This document shows, piece after piece, positions 22,735-28,991 of a stretch of 29,583 bases of DNA. Below the pieces are notes generated by a model. The model worked only from the letters and a program-made list of their open reading frames with translations, made no database searches and was not told where the DNA came from. Made by a program: the position numbers and the translations under genes. Each line of letters starts with the position of its first letter. Positions within the stretch are counted from its first letter, which is position 1. Origin of the DNA: DATLFP01 sp035540955 (GTDB lineage: Bacteria > Actinomycetota > Acidimicrobiia > Acidimicrobiales > CADCSY01); NCBI GenBank assembly GCA_035540955.1, contig DATLFP010000167.1, positions 1 to 29,583 on the forward strand, read 5' to 3'.

Positions 22735-23415
22735 CTACTGCTGCAGCTTGTAGCCGAGCCCGCGCACGGTGACGACGTGGCGCGGGTTGGCGGGGTCGGG
22801 CTCGACCTTGGTGCGGAGCCGGCGGACGTGGACGTCGACCAGCCGCCCGTCGCCGAAGTAGTCGTAGCCCCAGACCCGCTCCAGCAGCTGCTCGCGGCTG
22901 AACACCCGCCCCGGCGCCGATGCCAGCTCGCACAGGAGGCGGAACTCGGTCTTCGTGAGGTGCACGTCGTGGTCGCCCGAGCGCACCACGCCTTCGGCGG
23001 GGATGACCTCGAGGTCGCCGAAGCGCAGGTGCGGGTTGCCGCTCTCGGCGGGCCGCGCCCGGCGCAGGAGGGCCCGGATGCGGGCCGACAGCTCCTTGGG
23101 CTGGAACGGCTTGGTGACGTAGTCGTCGGCTCCCGCCTCGAGCCCCGCCACCACGTCGTGCGTGTCGGTCCGGGCGGTCACCATGACGATCGGCACGTCG
23201 CTCGTCCGCCGTATCGTGCGGCACAGCTCGAAGCCGTCGATGCCCGGCAGCATCAGGTCGATGAGCACGACGTCGGTGGGTTGCGACGAGAACGCCTCGA
23301 CGGCCTGCTCGCCGCTCTCGGCCTCGACGACCTCCCACCCCTCGTCCTCGAGGGCCATCTTCACCGACGTCCGGATGCGCTCGTCGTCCTCGACGGTCAG
23401 GATGCGGGTGCCCAC
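22735..23415 (-). CDS. mtrA: OmpR-family response regulator, MtrA-like
   Basis: A 226-aa response regulator: receiver domain 1-~118 with acidic pocket VEDD (8-11), phospho-Asp53 (LIDLMLPG), Thr81 (VTART) and Lys103 (TKPF); winged-helix DNA-binding domain ~130-226 with TKTEFRLLCELA, REQLLERVWGYDYFGDGRLVDVHV (recognition helix region) and TVRGLGYKL. It aligns in detail with mycobacterial MtrA (GADDY, PKELSARIRA, VWGY, VRGxGYK). GTG 23415 is preferred because CATCCT ends 6 nt before it and it leaves the normal N-terminus; TTG 23433 adds six residues. First gene of the three-gene operon. Confidence 0.88.
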   Translation of the reverse strand: MGTRILTVEDDERIRTSVKMALEDEGWEVVEAESGEQAVEAFSSQPTDVVLIDLMLPGIDGFELCRTIRRTSDVPIVMVTARTDTHDVVAGLEAGADDYVTKPFQPKELSARIRALLRRARPAESGNPHLRFGDLEVIPAEGVVRSGDHDVHLTKTEFRLLCELASAPGRVFSREQLLERVWGYDYFGDGRLVDVHVRRLRTKVEPDPANPRHVVTVRGLGYKLQQ

Positions 23416-23454
23416 ATCCCGAGGATGCCCCAAAACCGCAGCGAACGCGCGGAA

Positions 23455-23772
23455 TCAAGCCTCGTCGGCGTAGGCCCGGAGGAGGACCTCCTGGCCCGGA
23501 CCGCCGCTACAGGTTCGGTAGTGGAGCCCGCCGGCGAGCTGCTCGCCGGCATCGCGGCAGGCGAGGAGCGCGGCGGCACCGGCGTCGTCGAAGGCGTCGA
23601 TCCCCGAGAGGTCGATGTCGAGCCGGTGGCCGCCGGCGGCGACGGCGTCGGCGACGGCGGCCAGGAGCACCCGACCGGCGTCGACGTCGAGCGCGCCCCG
23701 GACGGTCAGCACGACCGCGGCCCCGTCGACCGTCGTGCGGACGCGCGCGGTCGGCGTCAGGGGCGTGGGCAC
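23455..23772 (-). CDS. STAS-domain protein, possible anti-sigma-factor antagonist
   Basis: A 105-aa single-domain protein. It has the STAS order: VRTTVDGAAVVLTVRGALDVDAG, a helix (VLLAAVADAVAAGGHRL), then DIDLSGIDAFDDAGAAALLA, where the usual phosphoacceptor Ser after D(S) is an Asp-Asp pair (AFDDAG), and a final helix and strand. If it is a SpoIIAA-type antagonist, this may mean it mimics or lacks phosphorylation. No anti-sigma factor is adjacent. GTG 23772 is the in-frame start; ATG 23780 is out of frame. It precedes mtrA on the same strand by 39 bp. Confidence 0.75.
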   Translation of the reverse strand: MPTPLTPTARVRTTVDGAAVVLTVRGALDVDAGRVLLAAVADAVAAGGHRLDIDLSGIDAFDDAGAAALLACRDAGEQLAGGLHYRTCSGGPGQEVLLRAYADEA

Positions 23773-23857
23773 CGACCCATGGTGCTTGCGGCGACGCGCA
23801 GTGCGTTGTCCGCTTGGTGACGATCCTGTGACTTTGGGCGCGGGCGGGCCGGCGGGA

Positions 23858-24655
23858 TCAGGCATCGTGGGCGCCGGCGTCGACCAGCACGGTCCGCAGC
23901 TCGTCGAAGAGGCCGGGGGCGGCGGCCAGGCAGAACGCCGGCGAGGCGGCGCTTCCCGCCAGGTCGCCGACGCGGGCGCCGGCCTCCGAGGCGACCAGCC
24001 CGCCCGCGGCGAGGTCCCAGACCTGCAGGCCCTTCTCGTAGTAGGCGTCGAGCCGGCCGCAGGCCACCCAGCACAGGTCGAGCGCGGCGGCGCCGAACCG
24101 GCGGATGTCGCGCGCCCGGGGGAGGACCCGACCGGCGACGGCACCCTGGCGGGCCCGGCGGGCCGGGTCGTAGGAGAAGCCGGTGCCGACGAGGGCGTGG
24201 GCCAGCTCCGTCTCGCGGCTGCAGGCGATCGGCACCCCATTGCACGTGGCGCCGCCGCCGCGCACCGCGGCGAAGGTCTCGCCCGAGGAGGGGTGGGCGA
24301 CGACGCCGACCTCGACCTCGCCGTCGACCTCCACCGCGATCGACACCGCGAACGCGGGAAGCGCATACAGGTAGTTCGTCGTGCCGTCGAGCGGATCGAG
24401 GATCCACCGCACGCCGCTCGTGCCGGCGTCGGCCGTTCCCTCCTCGCCGACGATCGCGTCGTCGGGGCGCGCCCGGCGGATGCCGCTCACGATGAGCTCC
24501 TCCGAGGCGCGGTCCATCGTCGACACCATGTCCGTCGGGCTCGACTTCGACGCCAGCACCGTGGCGCCGGCGAGCCCGTCGAGGAGCAGCGCCCCCGCTT
24601 CCTCCGCGAGGTCGCACGCGAGCGCGAGCAGGTCGCGGGCCGAGGTCGGGGGCAC
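23858..24655 (-). CDS. Inositol monophosphatase family protein
   Basis: A 265-aa Mg-dependent phosphatase that would remove phosphate from inositol-1-phosphate or a related sugar phosphate. Metal-binding residues: Glu71/Glu72 (GEEGT), Asp87, Asp90 (WILDPLDGTTN) and a late Asp in VWDLAAGGLVASEAG. Lithium-sensitive family signature KSSPTDMVSTMD is near residue 37-48. GTG 24655 is chosen because TAGTGT ends 8 nt before it and it gives the usual N-terminus; longer versions overlap the divergent aldolase gene. If it makes inositol, it would feed the phosphatidylinositol used by the PimB-like enzyme; histidinol phosphatase or 3'-phosphoadenosine phosphatase are alternatives. Confidence 0.87.
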   Translation of the reverse strand: MPPTSARDLLALACDLAEEAGALLLDGLAGATVLASKSSPTDMVSTMDRASEELIVSGIRRARPDDAIVGEEGTADAGTSGVRWILDPLDGTTNYLYALPAFAVSIAVEVDGEVEVGVVAHPSSGETFAAVRGGGATCNGVPIACSRETELAHALVGTGFSYDPARRARQGAVAGRVLPRARDIRRFGAAALDLCWVACGRLDAYYEKGLQVWDLAAGGLVASEAGARVGDLAGSAASPAFCLAAAPGLFDELRTVLVDAGAHDA

Positions 24656-24663
24656 GGGACCGG

Positions 24664-24673
24664 ACACTAGGGT
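24664..24673. promoter_or_regulatory. Overlapping divergent -10 elements (IMPase / threonine aldolase)
   Basis: The 10-bp ACACTAGGGT reads TAGGGT on plus (24668-24673, 7 nt before GTG 24681) and TAGTGT on minus (24669-24664, 8 nt before GTG 24655), sharing the central TA. Start codons are 25 bp apart. The layout is the same as at 10201-10210. Confidence 0.65.
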
Positions 24674-24680
24674 CCGCGCC

Positions 24681-25679
24681 GTGGTCGACCTGCGCTCGGA
24701 CACCGTCACCCGGCCGACGCCGGCCATGCGACGGGCGATGGCCGACGCCGACGTCGGCGACGACGCCTACGGCGAGGATCCGACGGTGCGCCGGCTGGAG
24801 GAGACCTACGCCGAGATCGTCGGCAAGGAAGCGGGGCTCTTCGTGCCGTCGGGGACGATGGCCAACCAGCTCTCGCTGCGCGTGCTCGGGCGGCCGGGGA
24901 CGACGATCCTGTGCGGCGCCGGATCGCACATCGCCGCGTTCGAGTCGGGCGCCGCCGGGCTGAACGCGTCCGCGCAGCTGGTCACCCTCGACGACGGCGA
25001 CGGCATGCTCGACCCCGCCGACGTGCGGTTCCACGTCGAGGCCGCGGCGCACCACCGCGTGCCGCCGTCGCTCGTCTGCGTGGAGAACACCGCGATGGTC
25101 GCCGGCGGCGCCCCGTGGGATCTCGATCGGCTCCGGGCCGTCGAGGCGGTCGGTGTGCCGGTGCACCTCGACGGGGCGCGGCTCTTCAACGCCGTGGTGG
25201 CCACCGGCATCTCCGCGGCCGACTACGCGGCTGGCGCGACCGTCGTGTGGAGCGCGCTCACCAAGGGTCTGGGCGCGCCGGTCGGGTCGGTGATGGCCGG
25301 CAGCGCCGAGGTCGTCGAGCGCCTCCGGGTCGGACGCCACCACCTGGGTGGCCAGATGCGGCAGGCCGGCGTCCTCGCCGCCGCCGGGCTGGTGGCGCTC
25401 GACCAGATGGTCGACCGGCTGGCCGAGGACCACGCCCGCGCCGCGGTGCTGGCCGCGGCCGTGGCCGAGCGGTGGCCGGGCGCCGTCGACCCCGACTCGG
25501 TGCGCACGAACCTCGTGGTCTTCCGCCACCCCGACCCCGACGCCCTGCTCGCCCACCTCGCCGGCGCCGGTGTGCTCGGCGGCACGATCGCGCCGGGCGT
25601 GGTCCGCCTGGTGACGCACCACGATGTCGACGACGACGGCATCGAGCAGGCGCGCAAGGCGCTGGCGTCGGCGCCGTGA
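24681..25679 (+). CDS. ltaE: Low-specificity L-threonine aldolase (PLP enzyme)
   Basis: A 332-aa fold-type I PLP enzyme that cleaves L-threonine or allo-threonine to glycine and acetaldehyde. Typical features: VDLRSDTVTRPTPAMRRAM at the start; DDAYGEDPTVRRLEE; LFVPSGTMANQLSL; VENTAMVAGG; VHLDGARLFNA (PLP-ring Asp) and Lys195 in WSALTKGLGAPVGSV. Full length. GTG 24681 gives the conserved N-terminus and follows TAGGGT by 7 nt. Its stop overlaps the start of the PIG-L gene (GTGA). Closely related beta-eliminating or glycine-cleaving PLP enzymes cannot be ruled out. Confidence 0.9.
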   Translation: MVDLRSDTVTRPTPAMRRAMADADVGDDAYGEDPTVRRLEETYAEIVGKEAGLFVPSGTMANQLSLRVLGRPGTTILCGAGSHIAAFESGAAGLNASAQLVTLDDGDGMLDPADVRFHVEAAAHHRVPPSLVCVENTAMVAGGAPWDLDRLRAVEAVGVPVHLDGARLFNAVVATGISAADYAAGATVVWSALTKGLGAPVGSVMAGSAEVVERLRVGRHHLGGQMRQAGVLAAAGLVALDQMVDRLAEDHARAAVLAAAVAERWPGAVDPDSVRTNLVVFRHPDPDALLAHLAGAGVLGGTIAPGVVRLVTHHDVDDDGIEQARKALASAP

Positions 25680-26386
25680 CCCTGCTCGAGGACACCCCCG
25701 CACGGGCCCTCGCCGTCTACGCCCATCCCGACGATCCCGAGGTGTCCTGCGGCGGGACGCTGGCCCGGTGGGCGGCCGCCGGCGCCGAGGTGCGGGCCGT
25801 CATCGCCTGCCAGGGGGAGAAGGGCTCACACGATCCGGCCACCGCCACCGCCGTCCTTGCATCGGAGCGCGCCGCCGAAGCTGCGGCCGCCGCCGACGCC
25901 CTCGGGCTCGCCGGCATCGACCTGCTCGGCCATCCCGACGGCGAGCTCGACGCGGTGATCGACCTGCGGGCCGAGCTCGTCGGGCTCATCCGCGCCCACC
26001 GGCCCGACATCGTGGTGTGCCCCGACCCGACGGCGGTGTTCTTCGGCGACGGCTACGTGAGCCATGTCGACCACCGGACGATCGGCTGGGCGACGCTCGA
26101 CGCGGTGACGCCGGCGGCGGCGTCACCGCACTACTTCCCCGATCGGGGCGCCCCCCATCAGGTGGCGTCGATGCTGCTGTCGGGCACGCTCGAGCCCGAC
26201 ACCTGGGTCGACATCGGCGCGTCGCTCGACGCCAAGATCGCCGCCCTGTTCGCTCATCGCAGCCAGCTGGCAGCCGATGCCGAGGACTGGCTCGGCGACT
26301 TCGTGCGCCAGCGGGCCGCCGAGGAGGGACGCCGGACCACCGTCGCCCACGCCGAAGGCTTCCGCCACCTGCGCTTCGTGCGGTAA
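25676..26386 (+). CDS. PIG-L family deacetylase
   Basis: A 236-aa zinc-dependent LmbE/PIG-L-type N-deacetylase. Metal site: AHPDD (His17, Asp19, Asp20) and HVDHR (His130, His133); other family parts are SCGGTLARW, ERAAEAAAAADALG and LLGHPDGEL. Relatives remove acetyl groups from GlcNAc-inositol (MshB), from mycothiol conjugates (Mca) or from bacillithiol precursors. It is translationally coupled to the aldolase (GTGA). GTG 25676 is supported by that overlap and by the short lead-in before AHPDD. With an IMPase-type gene upstream a mycothiol link is thinkable, but no other mycothiol gene is present, so substrate stays open. Confidence 0.88.
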   Translation: MTLLEDTPARALAVYAHPDDPEVSCGGTLARWAAAGAEVRAVIACQGEKGSHDPATATAVLASERAAEAAAAADALGLAGIDLLGHPDGELDAVIDLRAELVGLIRAHRPDIVVCPDPTAVFFGDGYVSHVDHRTIGWATLDAVTPAAASPHYFPDRGAPHQVASMLLSGTLEPDTWVDIGASLDAKIAALFAHRSQLAADAEDWLGDFVRQRAAEEGRRTTVAHAEGFRHLRFVR

Positions 26387-26399
26387 CGGCGCAGACGCG

Positions 26400-26774
26400 C
26401 TATTGATCGCCCTCGAGCTCGAGCTCGCGTCGCCACTCGGCCATGGCCCGCAGCACGAGCACCGACACGATCGCGGTGCCGCCGCCGCCGATCACCGCGC
26501 CGATGGCGCCGCCGGCGGCCGCCCACGTCGTACATCCCTCCTCGCCCTCGTCGGGATCGCGGCCCTCCGCCTCGGCGACCTGCGGGTCGTCGTCGTTCCC
26601 GCACTGGAGATCGGTGACGGCCCAGCCGATCAGCGCGCCGCAGCTGCCGGCGATGAGGATGGCGAGGAAGGCGAGCGCCCGAGCGGTGACCGACGGGAGG
26701 GCGGTGGGCGTGTAGGCGCGGGCGATGCGGGGCCCGTCGCCGGGGCTCGGGGGTACGTCCGACATCCGCGCCAT
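26400..26774 (-). CDS. Two-TM membrane protein, unknown
   Basis: A 124-aa protein with hydrophobic segments at ~30-52 (TARALAFLAILIAGSCGALIG) and ~85-108 (a Gly-rich helix, GGAIGAVIGGGGTAIVSVL), separated by a very acidic loop (NDDDPQVAEAEGRDPDEGEEGC) with Cys at both ends (Cys58 and Cys81 region), suggesting an extracytoplasmic disulfide. No family recognised. ATG 26774 is 17 bp from the divergent GTG of the GT2 gene; AACTCT ends 6 nt upstream. It converges with the PIG-L gene 13 bp away. Confidence 0.65.
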   Translation of the reverse strand: MARMSDVPPSPGDGPRIARAYTPTALPSVTARALAFLAILIAGSCGALIGWAVTDLQCGNDDDPQVAEAEGRDPDEGEEGCTTWAAAGGAIGAVIGGGGTAIVSVLVLRAMAEWRRELELEGDQ

Positions 26775-26779
26775 CGTGC

Positions 26780-26786
26780 CAGAGTT
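26780..26786. promoter_or_regulatory. Possible minimal divergent promoter (two-TM protein / GT2)
   Basis: Only 17 bp lie between the start codons at 26774 and 26792. Plus CAGAGT (26780-26785) ends 6 nt before GTG 26792; minus AACTCT (26786-26781) ends 6 nt before ATG 26774. Both lack the first T of TANNNT, so the call is weak and rests on spacing. Confidence 0.35.
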
Positions 26787-26791
26787 GGCCG

Positions 26792-27523
26792 GTGACCCCG
26801 TTGGTCGTCCTTCCGACGTACCAGGAGGCGGAGAACGTCGAGACCGTGCTGCGCCGGATCCGCGCCGCCCTGCCCGACGCCCACGTCCTCGTCGTCGACG
26901 ACGGCAGCCCCGACGGGACCGCCGATCTCGCCGAGAAGCTGGCCGAGGAGCTGGGGGGCGTCGACGTGCTCCGGCGGCCGGGCAAGGAGGGACTCGGCAG
27001 CGCCTACCGCGCCGGGTTCCGGTGGGGGCTCGACCGCGACTTCGACGTGCTCGTCGAGATGGACGCCGACCTCTCGCACGCGCCGGAAGACCTCCCGGCG
27101 CTGCTGGCGGTGATCGCGGGCGGCGGCGCCGACCTCGTGCTCGGGTCGCGCTACGTGCCGGGCGGCGCCACGCCGGAGTGGCCGCGGATCCGGCGGTTCC
27201 TCTCGGTGTGGGCCAACCGCTACGCGGCGGCGGCGCTCGGCCTCGCCGTCAACGACGCCACCGCCGGGTTCCGGGCGTACACCGCCGCCGTGCTCCGACG
27301 CATCGACCTCGAGCACTCACGCGCCGAGGGCTACGGCTTCCAGGTGGAGATGGTGTACCGGGTGGTGCGGCTCGGGGGCCGCATCGTCGAGGTGCCGATC
27401 ACCTTCACCGATCGGCTCGAAGGCCGCTCGAAGATGTCGGGCAGGATCGTCGTCGAGGCCCTCGCCCTCGTGACGCTGTGGGGCCTGCGCGACCTGCTCA
27501 CCGGGCGCCGCCGCCAACGCTGA
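26792..27523 (+). CDS. Polyprenol-phosphate mannosyltransferase-like GT2 (Ppm1/DPM1 type)
   Basis: A 243-aa family 2 glycosyltransferase. It carries VVLPTYQEAENVETVLRRI, VVDDGSPDGT (nucleotide-sugar DD), EMDADLSHAPEDLP (metal-binding DxD), VLGSRYVPGG, ATAGFRAY and YGFQVEMVYR. These are typical of dolichyl/polyprenyl-phosphate mannose synthases, which make the lipid-linked mannose used by GT-C enzymes outside the membrane. It has no C-terminal TM helices, like the soluble DPM1/Ppm1 catalytic unit. Substrate specificity is inferred. It could supply the membrane GT39-like protein at 17113. It faces the MBL-fold gene with 9 bp between stops. Confidence 0.87.
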   Translation: MTPLVVLPTYQEAENVETVLRRIRAALPDAHVLVVDDGSPDGTADLAEKLAEELGGVDVLRRPGKEGLGSAYRAGFRWGLDRDFDVLVEMDADLSHAPEDLPALLAVIAGGGADLVLGSRYVPGGATPEWPRIRRFLSVWANRYAAAALGLAVNDATAGFRAYTAAVLRRIDLEHSRAEGYGFQVEMVYRVVRLGGRIVEVPITFTDRLEGRSKMSGRIVVEALALVTLWGLRDLLTGRRRQR

Positions 27524-27532
27524 CGGTCGCGG

Positions 27533-28354
27533 TCAGACGTCGATGGCGAGGAGGTCGGTGCCGACCACGACCTCGCCGCCGAAGTCCGCGCGGGCGATCG
27601 CCGCCCACTCGTCCTCGCTCCCGGGCGCCGGCGCCGGGACCATGTGGGTGAGCACCAGCGTGCCCACGCCGGCGCGCGCCGCGGTGCGGGCGGCGTCGGT
27701 GACCGACGAGTGGTAGTCGACGATGTCCTGCAGCCGGGCGCTCGGCACCTGCGCGACGAGGTCGGGGCGGATGACGGTCTGCACGTAGACGTCGGCGCCG
27801 GCGCACAGCCGGTCGAGCCCGTCGCAGGGCACGGTGTCGCCGGCGATGGCGACCGTCCTGCCGTCGTGCTCGACGCGGTAGCCGACCGTCGGCGCCACCG
27901 GGCGGTGGTCGGTCGGCGCGGCCGTGACCCGCACCTCGCCGATCGCCAGCGCCGGACCGTCGAGCACCTCCTGGGTCTCGTGGCTCGGTGGTTCGTGCAG
28001 GTCGTCGTGGTGCGCGATGCGGTAGCAGATGTCGTCTTCCAGCATCGCGACGGTGCGGTCGAGCAGGGCGGCGGTGCCCGGTGGGCCGGTGACCGGCAGC
28101 GGGTTGGGCACCGGCGACATCGCCCATCGCATCGTGACGACGTCGTTGAGGTCGGTCACGTGGTCGCTGTGCAGGTGGGTGAGCAGCACGCGGTGGAGCA
28201 TCGGCGGTAGCACGCCGGCGGCGGCGAGCCGCATCAGCACGCCCCGCCCGCAGTCGAAGAGCAGGTGGTGGCCGTCGGCCTGCACGAGCATCGACGGCCC
28301 GGCCCGGTTGGCGTCGGGGATCGGCGAGCCGGTCCCGAGCAGCGTGAGCTTCAT
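27533..28354 (-). CDS. MBL-fold metallo-hydrolase, RNase Z/phosphodiesterase-like
   Basis: A 273-aa beta-lactamase-fold hydrolase: MKLTLLGTGSPIPDANRAGPS, then the zinc motif HLHSDH (60-65), with further ligands in APTDHRPV, IAGDT and LTHMVPAP. The start TLLGTGSP and VEHDGRTVAIAGDT are like RNase Z, arylsulfatase and cyclic phosphodiesterase relatives, which share this layout; the exact substrate cannot be told. ATG 28354 is well placed. A minus-strand TAGTGT (28373-28368) 13 nt upstream would leave a ~7-nt leader and falls inside the arm of the large palindrome, implying regulation by the protein that binds it. Confidence 0.85.
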   Translation of the reverse strand: MKLTLLGTGSPIPDANRAGPSMLVQADGHHLLFDCGRGVLMRLAAAGVLPPMLHRVLLTHLHSDHVTDLNDVVTMRWAMSPVPNPLPVTGPPGTAALLDRTVAMLEDDICYRIAHHDDLHEPPSHETQEVLDGPALAIGEVRVTAAPTDHRPVAPTVGYRVEHDGRTVAIAGDTVPCDGLDRLCAGADVYVQTVIRPDLVAQVPSARLQDIVDYHSSVTDAARTAARAGVGTLVLTHMVPAPAPGSEDEWAAIARADFGGEVVVGTDLLAIDV

Positions 28355-28369
28355 CCAGACTGATCAGAC

Positions 28370-28396
28370 ACTATTGACAGTGTGACTGTCAATAGT
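28370..28396. promoter_or_regulatory. Perfect 11-bp-arm palindrome, probable operator (MBL / GNAT)
   Basis: ACTATTGACAG (28370-28380), spacer TGTGA, CTGTCAATAGT (28386-28396). Both arms hold TTGACA in opposite directions, and TAGTGT (minus, 28373-28368) and TAGTCT (plus, 28393-28398) flank it, so promoters and operator are superimposed. AT content is clearly above the surrounding sequence. Length and symmetry suit a TetR- or GntR-type dimer; no regulator gene is adjacent. Confidence 0.7.
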
Positions 28397-28466
28397 CTGG
28401 GGTGTGGCCGGTGCCGCAGGGCGGAAAGGTCTTGCCGATCGACGGGGCTGGCGCCACCGTGCTGAG

Positions 28467-28973
28467 ATGGCATCCATCCGCCGCATCGCGCCGGACGACA
28501 GCGCCATCTTGAAGCGGGTGCGTCTTACCGCGCTTCGCGATGCACCCTCCGCCTTCGGCTCGACCTACGAGGTCGAGTCGGTCCAGACCGAGGAAGCGTG
28601 GGCCGAGAGAGCCCTGGCTGGTTCGCGTAGCGATCAACGAGCGACGTTCTTCGCCGAGGCAGATGGCCAGGTCATCGGACTCGTCGGCGGGTACCGCGCC
28701 ACCCCGGAGTCGTCGAGGGTGGAGCTGGTGTCGATGTGGGTTGCACCGGGGGCGCGACGGCAAGGCATCGCTCGCCGCCTCGTCGAGGCCGTCGTCGGCT
28801 GGGCCGCGGCCTCGAACGCGGCAGACGTTGCGCTGTGGGTCACCGATGGCAACGCCGCCGCCGAGGAGCTGTATCGAGGGACCGCGTTCCGACCGACCGG
28901 CGCGAGGAAGGCGCTTCCCTCCGACCCCTCGAAGAGCGAGTACGAACTCGTTCGATGGCTCGATAACCCCTGA
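28467..28973 (+). CDS. GNAT-family N-acetyltransferase
   Basis: A 168-aa acetyltransferase using acetyl-CoA. Starts MASIRRIAPDDSAILKRVRLTALRDAPSAFGSTYE, and the acetyl-CoA-binding motif A is VAPGARRQGIARRLVEAVVGWAAA (R/QxxGxA). The end (YELVRWL) matches this group of bacterial GNATs. Start: ATG 28467 begins exactly at the domain; GTG 28404 would add 21 Arg/Gly-rich residues and sits 5 nt after TAGTCT. CACCGT ends 6 nt before ATG 28467, in line with leaderless genes here. Third codon positions use more A/T (GCA, CTT, GAT, TCC) than the neighbours, suggesting foreign origin. Substrate unknown. Confidence 0.85.
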   Translation: MASIRRIAPDDSAILKRVRLTALRDAPSAFGSTYEVESVQTEEAWAERALAGSRSDQRATFFAEADGQVIGLVGGYRATPESSRVELVSMWVAPGARRQGIARRLVEAVVGWAAASNAADVALWVTDGNAAAEELYRGTAFRPTGARKALPSDPSKSEYELVRWLDNP

Positions 28974-28991
28974 ATTTGTTGGTGTTCTCGG

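Noticed and set aside
27520..27536. CTGAC/GTCAG inverted repeat between the GT2 and MBL genes as a terminator
   Set aside because: Only a 5-bp stem made from two facing TGA stop regions, with no U-tract.
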